Positions 28,115 to 35,453 of a stretch of 64,000 bases of DNA are shown here, piece after piece. The notes below the pieces were generated by a model. That model searched no databases and was not told the DNA's origin. It saw nothing but the letters and a program-made list of their open reading frames with translations. Position 1 is the stretch's first letter. The number at the start of each line of letters is the position of its first letter. The stretch spans positions 372,001 through 436,000 of the forward strand of contig NZ_JALPQG010000001.1 in NCBI RefSeq assembly GCF_023195695.1, in the 5' to 3' direction. This DNA is from Aliiroseovarius sp. S1339. GTDB lineage: Bacteria; Pseudomonadota; Alphaproteobacteria; Rhodobacterales; Rhodobacteraceae. Made by a program: the position numbers and the translations under genes.

Positions 28115-28443
28115 GCGGTCGGCTCGCGAGCGTCAGGCTGGGCAAAGGCGCGACTTAGAAGCTGCCCCGCCGCTTGTGCTGCCCTGACTGGACCGCCTTC
28201 GATCTCGGCGGCCAGCAGATCCTGCGCACCGCCCCGCCAGCCGCCACCACGAAGTCCCGCCACGATCAGGGCCAACACATCCCGGCTTGAAAAAGCACCG
28301 CTCTCGAACCGTTCGACCAGCCCGATGATTGTGTCTTCGCCCAGTTGCGCCTCTAACTCAGCCAAGGCGCCCAGCGTCAGCTTCATGACGCGCGGTTTCG
28401 CGTCGATCACCAGGGTAACCTCGCCCGTCCACGGATTTGCCAT
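28111..28443 (-). CDS. GTA tail assembly chaperone / GTA family protein (g10-type)
   Basis: 110-aa protein starting NPWTGEVTLVIDAKPRVMKLTLGALAELE, characteristic of the DUF3356-type gene transfer agent protein. It begins 2 bp after the major tail protein stop, and overlaps g10.1 by 4 nt. It probably works with g10.1 as the tail assembly chaperone pair. Confidence 0.9.
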   Translation of the reverse strand: MANPWTGEVTLVIDAKPRVMKLTLGALAELEAQLGEDTIIGLVERFESGAFSSRDVLALIVAGLRGGGWRGGAQDLLAAEIEGGPVRAAQAAGQLLSRAFAQPDAREPTA

Positions 28444-28445
28444 GA

Positions 28446-28859
28446 TCAGAGCGCCGTGAAGCTGAGTTCGCCAGCCGACGCCATCGACAGCTCATATGTC
28501 GCCTCGCCGTTATGCGATCCCGCATATTCGATCGAAGTGATCATGAACGGGCCTTCGACCACACCAAACTCGGGCACGATCACCTGAAAGTTCGGCACTT
28601 CATTGTCGAAAAATATCTGCCGGGACCGTTCGTCGGTGGTGGCGTCCTTGAACACCCCCGAGCCCGAGATCGAGGCCGATTTCACACCCGCCCCGCCCAA
28701 AAGCTCGCGCCAGCCACCCGTGCTTTCCAGACTGGTGACATCGACGCTTTCCGCGTTGAAGCTTAGGCGCGTTGCCCGAAGGCCCGCAATGGTCTCGAAC
28801 ACGCCGGTGTTGGTCATGTCGAGCTTGATCAAAAGGTCCTTGCCGTTTTGCGCAGCCAT
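28446..28859 (-). CDS. GTA major tail tube protein, TP901-1 family (g9-type)
   Basis: 137-aa phage major tail protein, starting AAQNGKDLLIKLDMTN with LRATRLSFNAESVDVTSLES and a C-terminal GEATYELSMASAGELSF. It forms the hexameric rings of the tail tube. The ribosome-binding site ggagtg lies upstream. It sits 22 bp after g8. Confidence 0.93.
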   Translation of the reverse strand: MAAQNGKDLLIKLDMTNTGVFETIAGLRATRLSFNAESVDVTSLESTGGWRELLGGAGVKSASISGSGVFKDATTDERSRQIFFDNEVPNFQVIVPEFGVVEGPFMITSIEYAGSHNGEATYELSMASAGELSFTAL

Positions 28860-28881
28860 GGGATCACTCCGTTGTTAAGGG

Positions 28882-29292
28882 TTAGTCGTCTTGAACGCGC
28901 GCGCGGAACTTCAGGTCGATCCGGCGCACATCGGCGTCCTCGACCCGACGCGCCCGCGCACGATGAAAATTCAGGTAAACAAGGCTGCCACGTGTCAGCG
29001 TCAGAGTGGCATCCACCAGCGCGTCACTTACCGCAGCGGCCACGTCCTTGGCCCCTTGGAAACCAGCGGCATCCGTGACCACGCTGATTGTGATTTCATG
29101 CACAGCGCCGTGGCCGGTCATGTCAGACCGCTCGCGCACATCCTCTGGCCCAAGGCTTACATACGTGCCGGTGATGATGCCCGCTGGCACCGCGTCATAG
29201 ATCGCGCCGGAAACCAACGTGGACAACGTCGCGTCCGCAACGAGGCATTGGTAGACCGCCTGTTGCAAGGCCGCTGAAACGCCATAACTCAT
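28882..29292 (-). CDS. GTA tail terminator protein, DUF3168 family (g8-type)
   Basis: 136-aa DUF3168 protein (SAALQQAVYQCLVADATL, GAIYDAVPAG, YVSLGPEDVRERSD). In GTA particles it caps the tail and joins it to the neck. The start at 29292 gives a 4-nt ATGA overlap with the g7 stop; the frame is open up to 29523, but only by shadowing g7. Confidence 0.93.
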   Translation of the reverse strand: MSYGVSAALQQAVYQCLVADATLSTLVSGAIYDAVPAGIITGTYVSLGPEDVRERSDMTGHGAVHEITISVVTDAAGFQGAKDVAAAVSDALVDATLTLTRGSLVYLNFHRARARRVEDADVRRIDLKFRARVQDD

Positions 29293-29627
29293 GCCGACAC
29301 CTCCTCTTGTGCGAAACAGGTCAGGAACTGTGCGCCCGCATCGGCTTCCGTGACCGCAAGGATGCGAAAAACACGCCCGCCTGCGCGGAACCGTTGATCG
29401 GGCTGGGGCCGCGATGGGGCACCAACGGGCGCAGCGCGCACCGTGATGCGAAACGCGATGGTTGACACTGTTGCAAATCCTGCCGCACGTTCGCGTCCTG
29501 TACGCGGTTTGATCTCGGCCCATAGCTCTCCCAATGTTTGCCAGCTCTGGGTGAAGCCACCGGCGCCATCGGGCGTGCGGACAGGCGCTTCAAGGGTCAG
29601 CTTGCGGTTTAGGATGGGCGGCTTCAT
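29289..29627 (-). CDS. GTA head closure / stopper protein (g7-type)
   Basis: 112-aa head-tail adaptor of the SPP1 gp16 type: LNRKLTLEAPVRTPDGAGG, WQTLGELWAEIKPRTGRE and FRILAVTEADAGAQFL. It closes the neck between connector and tail. It overlaps both g6 and g8 by 4 nt, showing tight translational coupling. Confidence 0.92.
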   Translation of the reverse strand: MKPPILNRKLTLEAPVRTPDGAGGFTQSWQTLGELWAEIKPRTGRERAAGFATVSTIAFRITVRAAPVGAPSRPQPDQRFRAGGRVFRILAVTEADAGAQFLTCFAQEEVSA

Positions 29628-30235
29628 CGTGCACCTCCGCCGCCGAACAGACGCACCGTCCGATAGCGTTGGATCAGCGCCGCGACCGCAGAAGGCAATT
29701 GGCTCTGACCCATCGTGCCTGTGCCACTATCCGACCGGTTTTCGTAAAAGCTCGCGGCCAGCATCAGCACCGCTTGGGCAAGGTCGGCGGGCATGTCAGA
29801 CCAAGTCGGACCAAATCCGGCCTCAAAACCGATGATCACTTGCCCGCCCACCGGGATTGCCGGCAGGCAGATCCCCGTCGACACCAATCGCGGACGGTGC
29901 ATGTCAGCTTCCAGCACATAGCGGCTAGTGGCGATCAGTTCTGACCCTCCCAAACGATCGGTAATCGACAGGCTGCTGATTTGGCTGACCGGGGCCACCG
30001 GCAAGGCTTGCGTGGCAAGATCGCGCCAAGCGGTAAGCGTCCAGGTAAAGCTGCGGGACAGAAGGATCTTGCCAGTACGCGCCTCGATGGCGGCCATGGC
30101 GGCCCTTAGATAGGCCTTCAGCACCGTATCCTGCACCCCGTCATCGGCAAACCCGGTGCCAAGCCGCAAGTGGTCCTTGAATTGGGCGACCGGAAGGGCC
30201 GTGCCCGGCACTGTGGTCTGCTCGACTAACATCAT
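29624..30235 (-). CDS. GTA head-tail connector / adaptor protein (g6-type)
   Basis: 203-aa protein of the phage gp6-like connector family (PVAQFKDHLRLGTGFADDG, LKAYLRAAMAAIEARTGK). It forms the ring under the portal. Two ATG codons stand in a row (30235 and 30232); ggag lies upstream of both. It is separated from the capsid gene by 169 nt with a strong RNA hairpin. Confidence 0.92.
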   Translation of the reverse strand: MMLVEQTTVPGTALPVAQFKDHLRLGTGFADDGVQDTVLKAYLRAAMAAIEARTGKILLSRSFTWTLTAWRDLATQALPVAPVSQISSLSITDRLGGSELIATSRYVLEADMHRPRLVSTGICLPAIPVGGQVIIGFEAGFGPTWSDMPADLAQAVLMLAASFYENRSDSGTGTMGQSQLPSAVAALIQRYRTVRLFGGGGAR

Positions 30236-30358
30236 GGATCATCTCCGAAATTCGGGCCCCTCACGTCATGGGGGATGGGGTGGGCGCGCACCTTCCGCAT
30301 TGCTCGGACGGAGGGGGAGCAGCTAGACAACACGGGGTGAGGTCGGCGCGCGCCCGGT

Positions 30359-30388
30359 CCCGCACCCGCCAAAAAGGCGCAGTGCGGG
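30359..30388 (-). promoter_or_regulatory. strong RNA hairpin just after the GTA major capsid gene
   Basis: Arms cccgcac (30359-30365) and gtgcggg (30382-30388) with an inner gcc-aaaaa-ggc. It lies 17 nt after the capsid stop in the only large gap within the head region. No long T-tract follows on the minus strand, so it may stabilise or attenuate the transcript rather than end it. Confidence 0.6.
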
Positions 30389-30404
30389 TCTCGGGTTCAG
30401 GCTC

Positions 30405-31634
30405 TTACGAGACCGAGAACTTCAGAAGCTTGATCGCAGCAAAATCGCTGATATCACCGCCAACGCGCTTGGTCGCATAGAACAGCACATGCGGCTTGGC
30501 CGAGAACGGGTCACGCAGAATACGCGTGTCAGGACGTTCCGCGATGGTGTAACCCGAGCCGAAGTCGCCAAAGGCGATTGGCGTGGCGTCGGTGCCAATA
30601 TCCGGCATATCCTCGGCGATCAGCACCGGATAACCCAACAGACGCGCCGGTTCACCGGCAGCCAGACCGTCCGACCACAGGAAGCGGCCATCCATGTCCT
30701 TCATCTTGCGCACCGAACCCGCGGTTTTCGAGTTCATCACGAAGCTCGCGCCCGCGCGGTATTCAGCATCCAGCGCATAGACCAGATCAATGATCGCATC
30801 AGCCGGGTTCGAGGCGTCGAAGTCGCCCGAGGTTCCGGTCGCGATGTAACCCAGATTGCCCCAGGTCCAGCTGTCGTTGTCCACCGTGGTGTGGGTCAGG
30901 ATACCGGTCGGTTTGTCGATACCGTCGCCCGAGATGAACGACGCAGCTTCTGCACGGGCAAACTTGTCCGCAATCCGCGCTGCCAACCAGGTCTCGATTT
31001 CGAACGCGCTGTCGTCCAGCAGGCGCTGCGATGCTTTGGGAAGCGCCGACAGCTCGTGCAGGGGAATGGTGATGCGCTCAATCGACGGGGTGCCGGTCTC
31101 GACGGTCGATCCGGTTTCCGTGGCCCAGCCCGAGCCCACATCCGAATGATCAACCAGCACGTCATATGATGTGGCTTCGACGTTGACCACGTTGGAGACA
31201 GCGCGCAGCGATGCGGTCGATTTCAGCACGCTTTGGATGGTCGCAGCCGTCTGCGGGTCGACCAGGTAGCCCCCATCGCCAGCAACGGCGGTCGACATGG
31301 CTTTGCCTTCCAGTTCCAGACCACGCAACGCGTCATCATCGCCAGAGCGCAGATAGGCCTCGAACGCTTTTTGATGCGGTGCTTCCAGATCGGCAGCAGC
31401 GGCAAGATGCGGACGAGCCGCGGTGATTTGAGATTTGCGATCCAGCATGGTCAGTCGCTCTTCCTGTTGTTGAAGTTTGGTTGAAATATCGTCGTGAAAC
31501 GTGTTGATATCACTCATGAAACCAGCCAGCGCGGTCTTAACCTCGGCAGCCGGGGTCAAGCCCGCAACCGGGCCAGAATCCGGGCCTGCGGGCGCGGCCG
31601 ACTGGCCCTGAGCTTTCGTCTCGTTCTTGCTCAT
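30405..31634 (-). CDS. GTA major capsid protein, HK97 family (g5-type)
   Basis: 409-aa HK97-fold capsid precursor. An N-terminal charged, helical scaffold-like region (about 30-70, FMSDINTFHDDISTKLQQQEE) precedes the mature part, which begins near GKAMSTAVAGDGGYLV (about 110-125). The prohead protease should cleave in this region. C-terminal segments include RILRDPFSAKPHVLFYATKR. It is 34 nt downstream of the protease gene. Confidence 0.96.
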   Translation of the reverse strand: MSKNETKAQGQSAAPAGPDSGPVAGLTPAAEVKTALAGFMSDINTFHDDISTKLQQQEERLTMLDRKSQITAARPHLAAAADLEAPHQKAFEAYLRSGDDDALRGLELEGKAMSTAVAGDGGYLVDPQTAATIQSVLKSTASLRAVSNVVNVEATSYDVLVDHSDVGSGWATETGSTVETGTPSIERITIPLHELSALPKASQRLLDDSAFEIETWLAARIADKFARAEAASFISGDGIDKPTGILTHTTVDNDSWTWGNLGYIATGTSGDFDASNPADAIIDLVYALDAEYRAGASFVMNSKTAGSVRKMKDMDGRFLWSDGLAAGEPARLLGYPVLIAEDMPDIGTDATPIAFGDFGSGYTIAERPDTRILRDPFSAKPHVLFYATKRVGGDISDFAAIKLLKFSVS

Positions 31635-31668
31635 CTATGGGTCCTTCTCAGGGGGTCAGATCGCTGGC

Positions 31669-32238
31669 TCAGGATTTTCGGGCCAGCATGTGGCGGGCTT
31701 CGGTGATCGAAGCCGCCAGTTCACGCAAAGTGGCATCAGCAGCAGGCGTATCGCCCTTTGCCCCCACTCGCGCCGTCGGAAGCATCGGGAAGGTGACAAG
31801 CGACACCTCCCAAAGCTCCAACTCGGTCAAAAGCCGTTGGCCCTTGTCGTTCTTGGTTGCCCGCTTGGTGCGATAACCGATCGACAGACCGTCAATCGCG
31901 CCGGCTTCAATCAGTGCGGCGGCTTCGCGCCCCTTGGCGACATCCGTCAGAATGCGCCCTTTGACGTAAAGCCCGCGCGCGTCCTCGCGCACTTCGTCCC
32001 ACACGCCAATCGGCTGTGCCGGGTCGTGTTGCCACAGCATCTTCACGCCACGATCCGCCCCTTTCAGCGCGCGCAGGGATTTGCCGTAGGCACCGGGGGC
32101 CACGATGTCGCCTCCCGTGTCGCATTGGTCAAAGAAGCTGGCATAGCCTTCGATCAGAATGCCCTCGTCCACTTCGGACGTGTCGCCCAGCTTGACGAAT
32201 TTATGCTCAAGCCCCAGATCGGGCTGAAATTCACTCAT
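31669..32238 (-). CDS. GTA prohead maturation protease, HK97 family (g4-type)
   Basis: 189-aa serine protease that trims the capsid precursor. Visible hallmarks are IEGYASFFDQCDTGGDIVAPGAY, the catalytic His in WQHDP (H71) and Ser in DGLSIGYR (S119). The start at 32238 is selected from family alignment; the frame is open further upstream inside the portal gene. The gap to the portal stop is 16 nt, so no separate g3.5-type gene fits here. Confidence 0.95.
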   Translation of the reverse strand: MSEFQPDLGLEHKFVKLGDTSEVDEGILIEGYASFFDQCDTGGDIVAPGAYGKSLRALKGADRGVKMLWQHDPAQPIGVWDEVREDARGLYVKGRILTDVAKGREAAALIEAGAIDGLSIGYRTKRATKNDKGQRLLTELELWEVSLVTFPMLPTARVGAKGDTPAADATLRELAASITEARHMLARKS

Positions 32239-32254
32239 GGCTTTTCCTCGATTG

Positions 32255-33448
32255 TTAAACGTCGTCAGAGGCGACAGGCGGCAGACCCAGAAGGCTGCGT
32301 TTTTCGGCATCGGACAGGAAACTGGCCTCGGCCACGCGGCGCCATTGCTGGTCACGCTCAGCGGACAGTGCGGGTACTTGGTCAAGGTCGGGCTTCAGCA
32401 CCACGCTTTCACCGGTGAACCCCGCCAGCCAATGGCCGACACTGGCCGCCACGCGCGACACCAAGGGCACGACGGTCAGGCGATAAAACGCCCGGCTGGC
32501 TTCCTGATAGTTTGCATAAGTCGCATCACCCGGAATGCCGATCAGCATCGGCGGCACCCCAAAGGCCTGCGCAATTTCGCGTGCGGCGGCCTCTTTCGTT
32601 TTCTGGAATTCCATATCCGAGGGGCTGAACCCCATGGGCTTCCAATCCAGACCGCCTTCCAACAACATCGGACGTCCGGCATTGCGCGCGCCCACGTGGT
32701 GGCTTTCCATCTCGGACAGCAGCCGGTCATATTGGTCTGCGCTCAGTTGCGCCTGCCCGTCCGCGCCCTTGTAGACGATGGCGCCCGACGGCCTTGCGGC
32801 GTTGTCCAGCAGCGCTTTCGACCACCGGCTCGCCGCATTGTGCACATCAATCGCCGTGGCGGCGGCTTGCAAAGGGGACAGCCCGTAATGATCATCCTGC
32901 GGGTGGAAGGCTTTGACGTGGCAGATCGGCGATGACCCCTCGCCCACATGAAAGCGGTGTTTGCGCGCACCAACCGTGTAGTCATATGCCACCGGCCAGC
33001 CATCCGCCCCCGGCACCAGGTTCATCCGGTCCGAACGCAGCACATGAAGTTCTGACACCGACCCGTCTTCGCTGGCCACCGCTTCGAAATAACCGTTCCC
33101 GGTCAACAGCAACTGCCCGAAGAAGGCTTCAAACAGTTCAGCACGGCCCTGTGCCGCATTCGGGCGGGCCAACAGGTCTAGAAGCGGATGAACCTCGAAC
33201 CGCTGCGCATCGTCCTGAAGCACCAAGGGCAGCGCGGCGGCGGCCTCTGCGATCAGCTTGACCGACCGAAACCCAACCGGATTGGCTGCAAAGCCAGTCT
33301 TGGTCAGGCTGACCACATCGCGCGGGCTCCAGGCCACACGCCCCGCACCGCCATAGGCGATGACCGGCCCGGTCGCGGACGCTTTGGTTTCGGTCGGCTG
33401 CGTGGCCATATGCGCTGCATCGCCACGCTTGAGAAAGTCGAATACCAT
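32255..33448 (-). CDS. GTA portal protein, HK97 family (g3-type)
   Basis: 397-aa portal, the dodecameric ring through which the terminase packs DNA. Segments include RDVVSLTKTGFAANPVGFRSV, ELFEAFFGQLLLTGNGYFE and LEGGLDWKPMGFSPSDMEF. The ribosome-binding site gaggagca precedes the ATG. It is separated from the terminase by 196 nt containing two inverted repeats. Confidence 0.95.
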   Translation of the reverse strand: MVFDFLKRGDAAHMATQPTETKASATGPVIAYGGAGRVAWSPRDVVSLTKTGFAANPVGFRSVKLIAEAAAALPLVLQDDAQRFEVHPLLDLLARPNAAQGRAELFEAFFGQLLLTGNGYFEAVASEDGSVSELHVLRSDRMNLVPGADGWPVAYDYTVGARKHRFHVGEGSSPICHVKAFHPQDDHYGLSPLQAAATAIDVHNAASRWSKALLDNAARPSGAIVYKGADGQAQLSADQYDRLLSEMESHHVGARNAGRPMLLEGGLDWKPMGFSPSDMEFQKTKEAAAREIAQAFGVPPMLIGIPGDATYANYQEASRAFYRLTVVPLVSRVAASVGHWLAGFTGESVVLKPDLDQVPALSAERDQQWRRVAEASFLSDAEKRSLLGLPPVASDDV

Positions 33449-33563
33449 CGGCTGGTGCTCCTCGCGTTCTGTCCAAGTCGGGGATGACCCCCGGCAAACC
33501 TCTCCCGCCCGGCGAAACGCGTGTCGCGCTACCGGTCGGTGAAAAGTCTGTCTCTTTGATGTC

Positions 33564-33603
33564 AGGCGGGGCCCGTGGGCTGGTTGGGCTCAGGACCCCG
33601 CCT
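33564..33603 (-). promoter_or_regulatory. GC-rich hairpin between GTA terminase and portal genes
   Basis: Arms aggcgggg (33564-33571) and ccccgcct (33596-33603) enclose a 24-nt GC-rich loop that can pair further. No T-run follows. It is one of two inverted repeats in the 196-nt gap 33449-33644, which carries no gene I can support. Confidence 0.5.
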
Positions 33604-33630
33604 TTCGATGTTTTGCACTCTGCCACCCGA

Positions 33631-33650
33631 GGTTAAAAAACTCTTTAACC
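33631..33650. promoter_or_regulatory. palindrome GGTTAAA-N6-TTTAACC at the terminase stop
   Basis: Perfect 7-bp inverted repeat overlapping the terminase stop codon. It resembles paired TTAA half-sites of the cell-cycle regulator CtrA, but the TTAA spacing is 8 rather than the consensus 7. It may instead be a small RNA hairpin. Confidence 0.35.
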
Positions 33651-34994
33651 CAGCGTGCGCACCTGCGGCCTGCGCCATTTGGCAACGGGCTCAATGATCA
33701 ATTCATGCAGCGCCCAGACCAACGCATCAACGCGGTCCGGGCTACCCTTGCCCTCGAAGCCCTGAATGGTCATGCGGCACATCTGGTCTTCCAGCGCAGG
33801 CATCCCGCCCACATGGGCCACCCGTCCCTGTTCATAAAGCGCAGCGACAGGCTCGGCCCGCGCCGACTTGCCCCGCGTGGCGCGCACGGCGCGAAACGAA
33901 ACGGTCGGGTCAATCTGTCGGATCACCGATTCCACCAGATCACCGCCTTGATTGACCTCGGCCACCAAACGGTCCGCCTTGTGGCGGCGCATGGCTTCCA
34001 GTGCTGCCTCCGCCCACTGAGATGGACTAGCGGCCGATACGCTCGCATCATCCAGCACAACGGCGCGCCAATCCCCCGGCGCGCCCTGCGCCACGACGCC
34101 TGCGACGATGATCCCACATTCATCCGAACCCTTGTGTCCCGTGACCGGCGGGTCAACCGCCACCACCACGCGATCAAAGGCTGGCAGGTCACCCGTGACG
34201 CGTGCCTTATCCAGCCCGGCCATGGTCCACAGCGCGTCCTCGGTGTCTTCTAGCAGCACACCGTCCAACTCTTGCCGGCCCAGTCGCGTGTCCGCATATC
34301 GGCTGCGCACCTCCTCAAGGAAACTTTTCGCCAGATAGGCCCGGTTGGCTTCCGTTGGCGCTTGGGTTGTCACGGTCGAGGGGTTCTTGAGGATTGCTTT
34401 CAACACCCCAACATTGCGCGGCGTCGTGGTCACGCATTGGCGCGGGTGACTGCCCAGCCGCAGCCCAAACTGGAGCATATCCCACGTCTCTTCCGCCTTT
34501 TTCCACTTTGCCAACTCATCCACCCACGCCGCGTCAAATTGTGGGCCGCGCAGGCTTTCCGGCTCATAGGCTGAAAACACCTGTGCCACCGCCCCGTTTG
34601 GCCAGACCAGCCGACGTCGCCCTGCCTGCCATTCCGGGCGGCGATCCGGCGGCGAACACGCCAGAATGCCGCTTTCGCCGAAAATCATCACCTCGCGCAC
34701 TTGGTCAATGGTTTCGCCTACCAGCGCCACCCGGCGCGAACGGCCGGGATCAAGGGGGCCTGCCCCCTCAACCTCGGCGCGCGCCCATTCGGACCCGGCA
34801 CGCGTCTTCCCCGCGCCACGCCCGCCCATGATAACCCATGTGCGCCAGTCGCCTTCCAGGGGCAATTGGTGATCCAGCGCCCAGAACTCGAACAGGTAAG
34901 GCAACGCCACCAAGGCACCATCACTCAGGCTGTTCAGAAACGCCGCCCGCTCCTCTTGCGTCGCGCAGGCAAGCCAGTCGGCGCCAGATTTCAT
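33645..34994 (-). CDS. GTA terminase large subunit (g2-type)
   Basis: 449-aa DNA-packaging motor and headful nuclease. The Walker A motif is GGRGAGKT (57-64); the Walker B-like AAWVDEL is at 155-161; the nuclease region begins at VVVAVDPPVTGHKGSDE. The start at 34994 gives the usual N-terminus, with a 74-nt overlap of g1. An in-frame TTG at 35063 has a better ribosome-binding site (aaaggaaac) and cannot be excluded. GTA terminases cut host DNA without sequence specificity, giving random packaging. Confidence 0.94.
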   Translation of the reverse strand: MKSGADWLACATQEERAAFLNSLSDGALVALPYLFEFWALDHQLPLEGDWRTWVIMGGRGAGKTRAGSEWARAEVEGAGPLDPGRSRRVALVGETIDQVREVMIFGESGILACSPPDRRPEWQAGRRRLVWPNGAVAQVFSAYEPESLRGPQFDAAWVDELAKWKKAEETWDMLQFGLRLGSHPRQCVTTTPRNVGVLKAILKNPSTVTTQAPTEANRAYLAKSFLEEVRSRYADTRLGRQELDGVLLEDTEDALWTMAGLDKARVTGDLPAFDRVVVAVDPPVTGHKGSDECGIIVAGVVAQGAPGDWRAVVLDDASVSAASPSQWAEAALEAMRRHKADRLVAEVNQGGDLVESVIRQIDPTVSFRAVRATRGKSARAEPVAALYEQGRVAHVGGMPALEDQMCRMTIQGFEGKGSPDRVDALVWALHELIIEPVAKWRRPQVRTLG

Positions 34995-35271
34995 CCCGGG
35001 CCTGAGCAAGGTCGAGTGCGACCGCTCCGGCCCCGCCAAAGGCGTTGCTTCCACTTTGTTCAAGACGTTTCCTTTCCTCGAATACCGTTTGCATGGCACG
35101 GCGCACCTCGGCCACGGCTTTCGCCAAACCCGGTGTGGTTTCACAATTGGCCAGTTCCGCCGCGCTCAACTGACGGTCCAGCTCTTTCAAAACACGCAGA
35201 AAAAACGTGTCCGCGATCTTCAGATACTCGTCCGAAGCCGCGTCCTTCCCCAAGGGCGTGATCATTGTCAT
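34921..35271 (-). CDS. GTA terminase small subunit (g1-type)
   Basis: 116-aa helical protein at the head of the GTA operon (SDEYLKIADTFFLRVLKELDRQLSAAELANCE split motifs, then AVAEVRRAMQTVFEERKRL). RcGTA g1 has been shown to be an unusual TerS with no specific DNA binding. Size and place match. Its ribosome-binding site (gagagg) lies 11 nt before the ATG. The operon promoter should lie in the 35272-35345 stretch. Confidence 0.85.
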   Translation of the reverse strand: MTMITPLGKDAASDEYLKIADTFFLRVLKELDRQLSAAELANCETTPGLAKAVAEVRRAMQTVFEERKRLEQSGSNAFGGAGAVALDLAQARDEIWRRLACLRDARGAGGVSEQPE

Positions 35272-35292
35272 TTTTTTATTTGCCTCTCATGC

Positions 35293-35308
35293 TCGTCTCC
35301 GAACGAGC
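35293..35308. promoter_or_regulatory. inverted repeat in the GTA upstream region
   Basis: ctcgt ... acgag with a 6-nt spacer lies 22 bp before g1, between the mltG terminator and the g1 ribosome-binding site. It is short and could be chance, but it is the only symmetric element in the region from which the GTA operon must be driven. Confidence 0.3.
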
Positions 35309-35314
35309 GACATG

Positions 35315-35348
35315 AAAAAACGGCCCCGGGCGGGTGCCCAAGGCCGTT
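35315..35348 (-). terminator. terminator between mltG and the GTA operon
   Basis: On the minus strand the stem AACGGCC / GGCCGTT is followed by a T-run (the plus-strand a-run at 35315-35320). It ends the fab-mltG transcript and insulates the GTA operon. Confidence 0.8.
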
Positions 35349-35453
35349 ACATTCACGTCTTCTAGCGTATCTCAGAACCTACGGGCGACCGTGCGTTCTG
35401 TCAAACTGACCCGCGGCAACAGCGTGCGGCAAGATCATGTTTTATTTACCAAA

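Noticed and set aside
20918-35271. Prophage
   Set aside because: Only structural and packaging genes are present. There is no integrase, repressor, replication gene, holin-lysin cassette or flanking repeat, and the gene order is that of RcGTA.
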